DNA from: a bacterium
Lineage (GTDB): Bacteria; Cyanobacteriota; Vampirovibrionia; Obscuribacterales; Obscuribacteraceae
Assembly: GCA_030431355.1 (NCBI GenBank)
Contig: JAUIJG010000210.1
Span: 1-9,083 of the forward strand
Direction of reading: 5' to 3'
Length of the DNA: 9,083 bases
Below are positions 1 to 6,814 of the stretch, in pieces (position 1 is the first letter of the stretch; the number at the start of each line of letters is the position of its first letter). A program made the translations under genes and the position numbers. The notes beneath the pieces were generated by a model. The model was not told where the DNA came from. It worked only from the letters and a program-made list of their open reading frames with translations, and searched no databases.

Positions 1-2
1 AA

Positions 3-698
3 AGCGCCAAGAGATACTACAGAAAGTGCCTGGAAGAGCTGGGTCCTGTCAATGAAACGAATAAAGCTGGCCGATGTCTGGTATTCAATCTGATGGCTGA
101 GCTTTTCCTTATAGAGAACAACAACGAGGAAGCCGGTCCCCTGATTCAAAAAGCCCATGCCCTTTCCCAGAGCCTCTCGGCAAAAGAATATCTCCAGGCG
201 GCCAATCTTGAGACCCTGACGAATCTAACAACATTCCATATAAAAGAAGGCAAATTCGACAAAGCCGAAAAAATCTTGGAACAGTCAATCCCCATAGCAA
301 GAGACCGACTGGGAGAAGGTCACCCAGCCTACGCGAAAGTAGAGATGCAAGAAGCCGAAGTGCTAGCCAGTAAAGGAAAGTTCAAACAGGCGAAAGCCAT
401 ATCCGATAGAGCAATGTCCCTGGTTAGAGCAACCGTTGGCGAAGAGCACCGATTCGTGGCAGAACAGTTAAGAAGCCAGGCTAAAATGCATGCCTTCGCA
501 GGGGAGAAAGAAGCCTCTGAAGCTAAGTACAAAGAAGCTCTGGAGATGTTTAAAAATTGCCTGGGCAAATCCCATCCCGAATGCGCCTCCACCCTCTTTG
601 GCTGGGCGGCGATGCTCGAAACCAGCGGCAATTCAGCCAAAGCGAACGACCTTCAGTACAAAGCCAGAAAGATTGTGGAAGTCGCGAATAATCGGTAA
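3..698 (+). CDS. Kinesin-light-chain-type TPR protein, C-terminal part (5' end outside window)
   Basis: The frame is open from the first bases of the window, so the ATG at 93 is probably internal: the 30 codons before it already read like TPR helix sequence (AKRYYRKCLEEL). About 231 residues are visible. The landmarks LGEGHP, VGEEHR and LGKSHP recur at exactly 42-residue intervals (residues 73, 115 and 157 counting from the ATG at 93), which is the repeat length of kinesin-light-chain-type tetratricopeptide repeats. Each is preceded by an A-rich helix pair such as GKFDKAEKILEQS and GKFKQAKAISDRA. Such repeats form a protein-binding superhelix; no catalytic motif, membrane helix or signal peptide is visible in this portion. 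The gene converges on the kinase gene with 31 bases between stop codons and no clear hairpin terminator. Domains lying upstream of the window could change the interpretation; partner and role are unknown. Confidence 0.9.
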   Translation, partial: SAKRYYRKCLEELGPVNETNKAGRCLVFNLMAELFLIENNNEEAGPLIQKAHALSQSLSAKEYLQAANLETLTNLTTFHIKEGKFDKAEKILEQSIPIARDRLGEGHPAYAKVEMQEAEVLASKGKFKQAKAISDRAMSLVRATVGEEHRFVAEQLRSQAKMHAFAGEKEASEAKYKEALEMFKNCLGKSHPECASTLFGWAAMLETSGNSAKANDLQYKARKIVEVANNR

Positions 699-729
699 TT
701 TCTGCTGAAATAGTTTCCAAAAGCCTTAA

Positions 730-3700
730 TTAATCGGACCCTTTATCTCTCGGGACAGCAAGCTCTTTCTCTTCAGGCAACTTCACAACCAGGGAAGGCT
801 GAGCATCACAAATAGTATCGCCGCAGTCAGAATCAGAATCAGAATCAGGCTCATTTGCATCATTGTCTTGAATCGACTCTTCTCTTTCAACTCCGGCAGC
901 ATCAAGAATTTCTGCTTTTAGCCAGGAAGCGGAGCTATAGCGCTCTTCAAGTTCCAGTGCAGTAGCGGTCTCTACTATGCGCCTGAGTCTATTGTCCACA
1001 TCTGCACCAAGCTTAATCTGAGAAAGAGGTTCAGGATCGTCACCGGTTAAAAGATATGCCATGACCCCACCCAGGGCGTAAACATCACTCTGGGGACAGG
1101 CGTCACCTCTAAACTGTTCCGGAGGTGTATAAGCGTGCTTACCGGCACAGTCGCTCTCTTTCTTGCTCTGCTTTTGTTCCGCCACGCTAAAGTCTATTAC
1201 TTTGACAGCTCCATCTTCACCTATCAAAATATTGTCTGGCGTGAAATCTCTATGCACTACAGGTGGTTCTTTACCATGTAGATATTCCAGGACTTCACAG
1301 AGCTGCTCAGCCACCGCAAGGACCTTTTTCTTTTCCATCACCCCGTGTTCTGCCACGTAGTCGCGGATAGTATAACCCTCTAGATGTTCAAGCACCAAAT
1401 AAGCCGAGGATCCATCAATAAAGAAATCGAGAAGGTCCACAATGGACGGATGATCAAGCTGACTTAACAGGGCGGACTCATTTTCAAAAGAGGCAGCCGA
1501 TTGGACAAAGGTTGATATGTTATCAGAGGCAGCCAGCTGAAATCGCTTCAGAACCACAGTCTTGCCTTCTTCATTCTTCGCCAGGTATGTGACAGCTTCG
1601 CCACCGCTACGCAACTTACTGTCCACCGTGTACTTGCCGGAAGAGAGTTCTGTCTGCGGCTCCAACTCATCCAATCTGGAGGATAGATCACGTCCGAGAA
1701 TATCGAACCACAACTCGGTATAACGCTGGTCTTGCAAAACCTCCGAGCCGATGAGAGCCTTTTGAACCTCGGCGCTCAAAGGTATATGTGAGGCACTTTG
1801 CTTGATCTTATGAAAGAGCTGACATTTCTCCCGGTCAGTCAGTTCATCCAAATAAATCATGACCGGCATAGAATTTTGCTGACCACTTTCAACATCTATA
1901 TATAGAATGTTCTCTTTGTTTCTGACCTGCTGGGAGATTGAATCATGGAGGAATAATAGCTTCCGAAACTTCTTCAAAATAGACTTAGCCACAGGACTTT
2001 CAATTCTCTCCAGTAAGCCGTCTCTATTCAAATTGCCGGTGACATCAATCTTCTTAACTTCACTCCAGGGAATTACCTGGTTAGTGGATAGATAGACCAA
2101 AGAAGAGAACCACCCTTTGTAGCGGCTCTTGAAGACGAGGTCATCGTAGACCTTAACATCATATTCGGTGCTTACAAAATTCAATGGGAACGTAAACCAG
2201 GAACGCATAAAGATTGTGCTCAGTCCCCAGCCTAGAGAATAAATATAAAAATAGATGATGAAAAATTCCCGGCTCCAGGCAGTGCCATCGTAGAAGCCGG
2301 CAAAAGGAGGCAGGCTACTGCTGAAATAAATCGCAAGAGCGATTAGTCCGGGAAGACCCAGCACTGTCATCAGAATAGCAGCGGTAGTAAAGGCAGAAGA
2401 GAAGAAGAAAGCGGCTGGCTCTTTTCTATCCTCTATATTCTGCCTCAAAGACAGCAATTCGCCCCCGGGACTCTCTAAGGGTTCACCATCATCAATATCA
2501 TTTTCGGCTCTCTTCCCCTTCCCAAGAAAGTTAAAGCGCCCGAACAAACAATGAAGGTCGACACCGAACTTATACTTCAAATATGCGGAGAAAGCCTTTG
2601 ATTGCTGACGCAGGTGGTAGGTTATCATCCAGGGCAGAACAAATAACGGGAAGAACAAAGCTGCCAAACAGGGGACAGGAAGCCAACTATGACCGGTCTC
2701 TTTGATCCAACGAGGATCACCGAAGTAGGGTCTCTCCATTCTAAACTCTCTGGATAAATCACCGGAGAGAACTGAACCGACAGCCTTCAAGTCATCCCAC
2801 TTGCTCTTACCAGATAGGCTGAACAGAAACGCCATAGTGTTTGCAGGTGCACCGAAAACAGCGTACATATAAATGATGTATGCCGCCGAAATAATTTGAT
2901 ACGGCAGAAGCCTCATAGAGAGCGTGCTAAAGACTTTCTTCAAATCCCCTGCCAAATCGCATAATGTGAATCGGAAGGTGTCTTGCTCAGACTGCTCTTT
3001 AACCTTTGCCTTTAGAAGCTCTTCCAGAGTGACTGGAGTAACCACCGGAGCAATATCAGATGTGGCAGTGGTATCAGGAGCTTGAACTGAACCTCCTAAA
3101 TTGTCGCTTGTGGAGCCTATCACCTCAGAAACTCTGGCAAGGAACTGATCCGAATCTTTTGACTGGGCATCGCCAAGTTCTTCGATCTTTTTGGCTAAAG
3201 CTTCTTCTTCCGCCTGTCTCTCTAGCAGTACTTGCGCCTCTCTCTCCAATCTATCTCTGGCCGCACGAGCGGCCTGGTGCTTGGCGAGAAAGACAAGATC
3301 GCTGACAACACCACCGGAAGCTCTCTCATTCGCCCTTTCAATTTCATCCAATCTGGTAGAGATCGCTTCGAAGGATTCAATTCGCTCTTCCTCATCAAAT
3401 TTGGTGCAATCTTTGATCAACTGATTGAAAGACTCGCCGATGTTGCAGCCTTCGTCCAGGGGGCTGCTTTCTTTCAGCGCTCTCGGGTCAGCTCCGGTGA
3501 CCAGGAAGTTTAGTACGCAACCATAGCTGTAGATATCATTAGCGGTATCGACCTTGCCCCTGAGCTGCTCAGGAGAGATGTAACATTGCTTGCCGACCAG
3601 GGTGCCGGTAACACCTTCCATGAACTGATGAGCGGCACCGAAATCAATCACTCTCAGCGCTCCGTTCTCATCAATAATGATATTGTCCGGGGTCAAATCC

Positions 3701-5688
3701 CGGTGAATGACGGGAGGGTCCATGGAGTGCAACTCGGCCATAAGCTCAGCCAGCCGCTTTGCCCAGATCCGCGTTTCCCTGGCGCTTCGAGGTCCCTGCT
3801 TGGTTATATACTCTCTAAGAGTTTGGCCAGGCAGGTGCTGAAGCACCAGATATGAAGCATCTTCTTCCTCTACTATATCCAGAACATCAGCCACCGAATC
3901 CAGCTTTAGATCTTTTAGCAAGCTGTACTCTTTGTGTAGAGCTTGCCGCCAGTACTCTCCCCCTGCCGAACTTTCAGGAGTGACAAACTGCTTCACCACC
4001 ACCAATCGAGAATCTTCATCCCGGGCAAGATAAACGGCCGAGAGTGGTCTGGTGGACAACAGTTTGACCACCCGATATCTGCCGCCGATCAAAAGAGCAT
4101 CCTGCTCCTGGGTCTTGAAGATGGTAGAGTCCACATCTCGATCCGCTTCAATAAGTTCGGCTCCGACATTCGCCCGGAGCGACTTTCTCAATTTGATCGC
4201 ATCCGGGTCGAAAGTACAATAAGGTGACTTTTCGTCGGCGGTGTTTAAAAGTTTTAGCAGATTTTCTTCGTCGGCGTCTTTGACGCAAATCTTCAAATCT
4301 TTGAACTTGTCAAAGCTTAGTAGTAACACGCCTTTGAGATCGAGGGAGACTTTCCTCAAAGAACTCCAGGGTCTATGGGGAGAGGCGGTCAGGTATTTGA
4401 CAAAGTTCTGTTCGCTGGTTACGCCGGTCTCATCGAACTTGACTCTTCTTCGCTTACGATTCGGCAGAAAGTTGACCGCCGTCAGGGCAAGCGGGATGTA
4501 TCCATAGGCGGCGATTATACTGGCGACAAATAGAACAAGCGCTGGATCGCCTACAACTAACTCATGCAAATTGGCATCCAGAGCGGAAGCAACAATCCAG
4601 TTTTGAATCGCCCACACCAAACTGCATACGGAAGAGTCAGGTTGGCTTGTGAAGGCTAGATAGGCCTGGCCTACAAATGCGAACAGGGCCACATAGCAGA
4701 TTGTAATCCAGGAGACTGACCGCCCGAAATCCCCCAGCCAACTAACTTCTCGCTTCAGGCTCAGAGTTTTCGTAGAGCGACTGAATGTCTGAATCAGGCT
4801 ATCTAAAACAGGTTTGCGTGCCACGACTATGCTCTTCAAAGCTTGCTGATAAGCAAGACCCAGGCGAGAAGCCAGAGGGAAGAAAATCGAAGTAATAGCT
4901 AGATAAATGACAGTGGAAGTGAGAGCGACAAAAGGGGCGGTCGCGTCAGTCGGACCATACATCGAGGCATCTCTCATGCAAGCCTGGAGCCAGTTTGCCA
5001 CGTGATAGCCGATACCCATGTGCGAGAACACGGCCACGGCAAGGAAAGACAAAAAGCCTACCTGGGCACCAAAATAAGGAAGTATGTTGGTGCAAAAATT
5101 GTTCTTAATCTTAGAAGCGGCCAGCCCGGTCGCGACCACGGGCAAAAGCAATGCAAGAAGCGACCACAAAACCGGCGGGTTAGCCATAGAAGAGACAACC
5201 CAGAGAATTCCGCTACTAACGAAAAGAGATACTGCCAGGAAGAATAAAAGTCCATGGCATCGATGGAGGTTGAGCAAAACCAACTCAACACCCTTCCAAA
5301 AACCTTCCCTTTCGAAAACCGGTCGGCTACCGGAAGTCAGGACATTGTCTTTGCTGCATTTGAGAAATACCAGAGAGACAGGAGAGCCAAGCACGACGAC
5401 GGTGGCTAAACACAGACTGGCGACGACTCCATACCAGAGCCCACTGAGAGCGCTTCCATGCATCATCGTGCTTAAGTGAGAAAAGAACTGCGCCATAGAA
5501 GAAGACGGGAAATAGTAGATCGACAGGTATCTAGTGAGGCTTAAAATCCCCAGAGAATAAAAGACAACCTGAGACCAGCCCAGAGCTTTGTCCAGGTCTA
5601 TACGGAACTTTCCTGACTTACCAAAAGCGACTTCATGCTTATCGTCAATTGAGCGCATCATCACTCCGGATACTAATCGAGCCTTCAT
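730..5688 (-). CDS. Giant membrane protein with two serine/threonine protein kinase domains
   Basis: 1652 residues, two modules in tandem. Module 1: about nine hydrophobic helices (roughly 37-58, 84-110, 145-168, 171-192, 205-225, 250-275, 325-347, 354-370, 381-407), a basic RKRRR stop at 411-415, a beta-rich linker (425-490) and kinase 1 (534-785) with K566, E587, HRDLTPDN 662-669, DFG 682-684 and SPE 705-707. A charged, probably coiled-coil stretch follows (802-840). Module 2: about four helices (926-947, 1003-1023, 1093-1123, 1141-1160), another linker (1170-1300) and kinase 2 (1351-1595) with K1381, E1404, HRDFTPDN 1479-1486, DFS 1499-1501 and PPE 1522-1524, then an acidic Asp/Ser tail. 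The basic stop after the first helix block suggests the kinases are cytoplasmic. It should phosphorylate Ser/Thr on unknown targets, or regulate them if a copy is inactive. P-loop glycines are lost in copy 1 and reduced to one in copy 2. The first ATG (5688) has only a weak ribosome site; the ATG at 5658 (residue 11) has a better one. Confidence 0.95.
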   Translation of the reverse strand: MKARLVSGVMMRSIDDKHEVAFGKSGKFRIDLDKALGWSQVVFYSLGILSLTRYLSIYYFPSSSMAQFFSHLSTMMHGSALSGLWYGVVASLCLATVVVLGSPVSLVFLKCSKDNVLTSGSRPVFEREGFWKGVELVLLNLHRCHGLLFFLAVSLFVSSGILWVVSSMANPPVLWSLLALLLPVVATGLAASKIKNNFCTNILPYFGAQVGFLSFLAVAVFSHMGIGYHVANWLQACMRDASMYGPTDATAPFVALTSTVIYLAITSIFFPLASRLGLAYQQALKSIVVARKPVLDSLIQTFSRSTKTLSLKREVSWLGDFGRSVSWITICYVALFAFVGQAYLAFTSQPDSSVCSLVWAIQNWIVASALDANLHELVVGDPALVLFVASIIAAYGYIPLALTAVNFLPNRKRRRVKFDETGVTSEQNFVKYLTASPHRPWSSLRKVSLDLKGVLLLSFDKFKDLKICVKDADEENLLKLLNTADEKSPYCTFDPDAIKLRKSLRANVGAELIEADRDVDSTIFKTQEQDALLIGGRYRVVKLLSTRPLSAVYLARDEDSRLVVVKQFVTPESSAGGEYWRQALHKEYSLLKDLKLDSVADVLDIVEEEDASYLVLQHLPGQTLREYITKQGPRSARETRIWAKRLAELMAELHSMDPPVIHRDLTPDNIIIDENGALRVIDFGAAHQFMEGVTGTLVGKQCYISPEQLRGKVDTANDIYSYGCVLNFLVTGADPRALKESSPLDEGCNIGESFNQLIKDCTKFDEEERIESFEAISTRLDEIERANERASGGVVSDLVFLAKHQAARAARDRLEREAQVLLERQAEEEALAKKIEELGDAQSKDSDQFLARVSEVIGSTSDNLGGSVQAPDTTATSDIAPVVTPVTLEELLKAKVKEQSEQDTFRFTLCDLAGDLKKVFSTLSMRLLPYQIISAAYIIYMYAVFGAPANTMAFLFSLSGKSKWDDLKAVGSVLSGDLSREFRMERPYFGDPRWIKETGHSWLPVPCLAALFFPLFVLPWMITYHLRQQSKAFSAYLKYKFGVDLHCLFGRFNFLGKGKRAENDIDDGEPLESPGGELLSLRQNIEDRKEPAAFFFSSAFTTAAILMTVLGLPGLIALAIYFSSSLPPFAGFYDGTAWSREFFIIYFYIYSLGWGLSTIFMRSWFTFPLNFVSTEYDVKVYDDLVFKSRYKGWFSSLVYLSTNQVIPWSEVKKIDVTGNLNRDGLLERIESPVAKSILKKFRKLLFLHDSISQQVRNKENILYIDVESGQQNSMPVMIYLDELTDREKCQLFHKIKQSASHIPLSAEVQKALIGSEVLQDQRYTELWFDILGRDLSSRLDELEPQTELSSGKYTVDSKLRSGGEAVTYLAKNEEGKTVVLKRFQLAASDNISTFVQSAASFENESALLSQLDHPSIVDLLDFFIDGSSAYLVLEHLEGYTIRDYVAEHGVMEKKKVLAVAEQLCEVLEYLHGKEPPVVHRDFTPDNILIGEDGAVKVIDFSVAEQKQSKKESDCAGKHAYTPPEQFRGDACPQSDVYALGGVMAYLLTGDDPEPLSQIKLGADVDNRLRRIVETATALELEERYSSASWLKAEILDAAGVEREESIQDNDANEPDSDSDSDCGDTICDAQPSLVVKLPEEKELAVPRDKGSD
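826..846 (-). repeat. Short hexanucleotide repeat encoding an Asp-Ser tract
   Basis: On the + strand tcagaa occurs three times in tandem (827-844) followed by tcagg. On the coding strand this encodes alternating Asp and Ser at about residues 1615-1621 of the double-kinase protein, within its acidic C-terminal tail after kinase 2. Because the unit is a multiple of three, slippage here would change tail length without breaking the frame. Confidence 0.7.
5664..5667 (-). promoter_or_regulatory. Candidate ribosome binding site for an internal start of the kinase gene
   Basis: GGAG on the minus strand lies 5 bases before the ATG at 5658 (residue 11 of the longest reading) and 2 bases before the ATG at 5661. 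The first ATG at 5688 is preceded by an AT-rich stretch with only GGGA about 10 bases away. The sequence therefore favours a protein of 1642 residues, although the longer form cannot be excluded. Confidence 0.4.
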
Positions 5689-5716
5689 TATTAATTATTC
5701 CCATTCCCAGCCGAAT

Positions 5717-5728
5717 AGGGTAAACCCT
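5717..5728. repeat. Small inverted repeat upstream of the kinase gene
   Basis: AGGGT and ACCCT form 5-base arms around AA, 28 bases before the first ATG of the kinase gene. A related string (GGGATTTACCCTGA) lies in the other divergent intergenic region at 6642-6655. It could be an operator half-site pair; the arms are short enough to be chance. Confidence 0.25.
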
Positions 5729-5795
5729 GACTCAAGATAAAACCGGCGACAATCCCACGGGTGCAGCCGAAAAGCGAGTTCGTGGTGAACAAGGA

Positions 5796-5810
5796 AATCT
5801 AATCTAATCT
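5796..5810 (+). repeat. Three tandem copies of aatct
   Basis: AATCT is repeated three times without interruption in the intergenic region, and the related TAGAATCTAA follows at 5841-5850. Function unknown; it may simply be AT-rich slippage sequence. Confidence 0.5.
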
Positions 5811-5850
5811 AGATCATCTTTATCCCGCCGGGAAAGTCTGTAGAATCTAA

Positions 5851-5868
5851 CTGATCGAGCTGATCGAG
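5851..5868 (+). repeat. Two tandem copies of ctgatcgag
   Basis: CTGATCGAG is perfectly duplicated head to tail about 30 bases before the DUF2237 start codon, in what should be its 5' leader or promoter edge. It may be a direct-repeat binding site or a small duplication. Confidence 0.55.
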
Positions 5869-5882
5869 GAGCAAGCAGCCCC

Positions 5883-5890
5883 GGGGGAAG
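5883..5890 (+). promoter_or_regulatory. Ribosome binding site of the DUF2237 gene
   Basis: GGGGGAAG ends 7 bases before the ATG at 5898 and fixes that start. Its first four bases are half of a CCCCGGGG palindrome (5879-5886). Confidence 0.6.
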
Positions 5891-5897
5891 AGAAGAC

Positions 5898-6269
5898 ATG
5901 CACAGAAATGTATATGGAAAAGCACTGAAACCTTGCTGTGATAAGCCTGTCACAGGATTTACCCGCACGGGCTACTGCGAAGTTACCCCGGAAGACTTTG
6001 GCAATCATTCGGTTTGTGCCGTTGTAACCGAAGAGTTTCTCGAATATACCCGCTCAAAAGGCAACGATCTCTCCACACCCAATCCAGCCTTCGGTTTTCC
6101 CGGGCTCAAGCCCGGAGATCACTGGTGTCTCTGCGCGGACCGCTGGAGAGAAGCCCTGGAAGAAGGTGTTGCCCCGCCGGTGATTCTGGAATCGACCCAC
6201 GAAGACGCCCTGGAAGTCCTGGAATTTAAGGACCTGGAAGCCAATGAACTGAAAAGGGTTGAACAATAG
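5898..6269 (+). CDS. DUF2237 family protein
   Basis: 123 residues, close to the usual size of this small conserved bacterial family. The family pattern is visible end to end: NVYGKALKPCC near the start, TGFTRTGYC (19-27), PEDFGNHSVCAVVTEEFLEY (31-50), SKGNDLSTP (53-61), FGFPGLKPGDHWCLCADRW (65-83) and VAPPVILESTHEDALEV (91-107). Conserved Cys (13, 27, 40, 77, 79) and His (37, 75, 101) residues could bind a metal or form disulfides, which is inference. No signal peptide or membrane helix, so a cytoplasmic protein is expected. The biochemical function of the family is, to my knowledge, unknown. It is transcribed divergently from the kinase gene, convergent with the small gene at 6305-6574, and probably monocistronic. 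The ATG is supported by a good ribosome site. Confidence 0.93.
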   Translation: MHRNVYGKALKPCCDKPVTGFTRTGYCEVTPEDFGNHSVCAVVTEEFLEYTRSKGNDLSTPNPAFGFPGLKPGDHWCLCADRWREALEEGVAPPVILESTHEDALEVLEFKDLEANELKRVEQ

Positions 6270-6304
6270 CCTGATCTGAGCTAAATCCGGAAAACCTATC
6301 TAGT

Positions 6305-6574
6305 CTAGGAAATCATCTCTGACTCCTCACCCTCTAACAGCAACGAAACAGCAAGATCGAACTCTTTCTGGGCAGCGGTTTTGTAGCTTTCGTCCTTCAA
6401 ACTTTCAATAATTCCGGTGGCGTATTCATAGGCCCTGCGGCTGCCTCTTTGCTGATGCATTCGGTATGTCTTAGCAGCACTGCGACCTGCCTCCACACTC
6501 ATCCAGAATTTAATAGATTCTCTCTGTTGAGCCTGCCAGCTCAATGAAACTTTTGGGACAGAAGGGTCTTGCAT
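6305..6574 (-). CDS. Hypothetical 89-residue protein
   Basis: I do not recognise a family. The 89 residues are hydrophilic and mostly helix-forming, with a basic, aromatic middle (KTYRMHQQRGSRRAYEYATG) and an acidic C-terminus (LLLEGEESEM); no membrane helix, signal peptide or cysteine. The amino acid mix, with Trp, Tyr and Met and balanced charge, looks like real protein rather than noise, and no competing frame of any quality covers this stretch. The start at 6574 lacks a strong ribosome site (only GGTAG about 10 bases upstream). It ends 35 bases from the DUF2237 stop, convergent, with no clear terminator between. It could be a lineage-specific orphan or a small regulatory or structural protein. 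Confidence 0.5.
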   Translation of the reverse strand: MQDPSVPKVSLSWQAQQRESIKFWMSVEAGRSAAKTYRMHQQRGSRRAYEYATGIIESLKDESYKTAAQKEFDLAVSLLLEGEESEMIS

Positions 6575-6723
6575 AATTCAATCTACCGGGACAATGCCAA
6601 CTCCGGACTCTATACTGCGGCAACCCCGGTCAAACTAAAACGGGATTTACCCTGATATTCTCCCAGGCAGGCAGGAATTATCTGCCGTTAACGGTCCGAG
6701 TGCCAGCGTCCATGGGGAGGTCC

Positions 6724-6753
6724 GTAACATCCATGAGCCGCCGGATATATATT
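6724..6753 (+). promoter_or_regulatory. Possible sigma-70-type promoter
   Basis: GTAACA (6724-6729, four of six -35 bases) and TATATT (6748-6753, five of six -10 bases) are 18 bases apart. Transcription from about 6760 would give a leader of roughly 55 bases before the CTG at 6815. Single weak matches like this are common by chance. Confidence 0.27.
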
Positions 6754-6799
6754 GTCCAGCCGGAGGGTAGAAGACTAAAGAAGACCGAATTTACTACCT

Positions 6800-6808
6800 G
6801 GGGGAGGG
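6800..6808 (+). promoter_or_regulatory. Strong ribosome binding site in front of a CTG codon
   Basis: GGGGGAGGG contains GGAGG (6803-6807), with 7 bases before the CTG at 6815. This is the strongest Shine-Dalgarno match in the window and decides the start of the following gene: no ATG, GTG or TTG in the same frame lies near it, and the GTG/ATG at 6953/6956 have no ribosome site. Confidence 0.65.
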
Positions 6809-6814
6809 AACGCC

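Larger units (their letters stand above)
5689..5897. promoter_or_regulatory. Divergent intergenic region between the kinase and DUF2237 genes
   Basis: These 209 bases must carry the start signals for both divergent genes. I see no convincing -35/-10 pair; TAGAAT at 5841-5846 is the best -10-like hexamer for the rightward gene but has no good -35 partner. The region contains a small inverted repeat (5717-5728), three copies of aatct (5796-5810) and two of ctgatcgag (5851-5868). No small ORF with a ribosome site or RNA structure was recognised. Confidence 0.5.
6575..6814. promoter_or_regulatory. Divergent intergenic region upstream of the membrane synthase-like gene
   Basis: 240 bases between the divergent 89-residue gene and the CTG start proposed for the next gene. 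It contains a 10-base perfect palindrome CCGTTAACGG (6685-6694), a possible promoter (6724-6753) and the ribosome site at 6800-6808. Short open frames here have no ribosome site and no protein-like content. No RNA gene was recognised. Confidence 0.45.

Noticed and set aside
697..732. Bidirectional terminator between the TPR and kinase genes
   Set aside because: Only a 5-base AT-rich stem (ATTTC/GAAAT) and a TTAATTAA palindrome are present, with no GC stem and T-run.
5084..5479. 131-codon open frame on the + strand inside the kinase gene
   Set aside because: It is antisense to the membrane helices of the kinase protein, with Thr/Arg/Lys-rich low-quality composition and no ribosome site noticed.
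5879..5886. CCCCGGGG palindrome overlapping the DUF2237 ribosome site as a translational switch
   Set aside because: It has no loop and cannot fold on itself; pairing with the upstream CCC tract at 5824 is too short to claim.
6100..6115. Strong GC hairpin CCGGGCT-CA-AGCCCGG resembling a terminator stem
   Set aside because: It lies inside the DUF2237 gene and encodes the conserved FPGLKPGD motif, with no T-run after it; coding constraint explains it.
6685..6694. Perfect 10-base palindrome CCGTTAACGG as an operator
   Set aside because: Several palindromes of this length are expected by chance in 9 kb, and no second copy was noticed.
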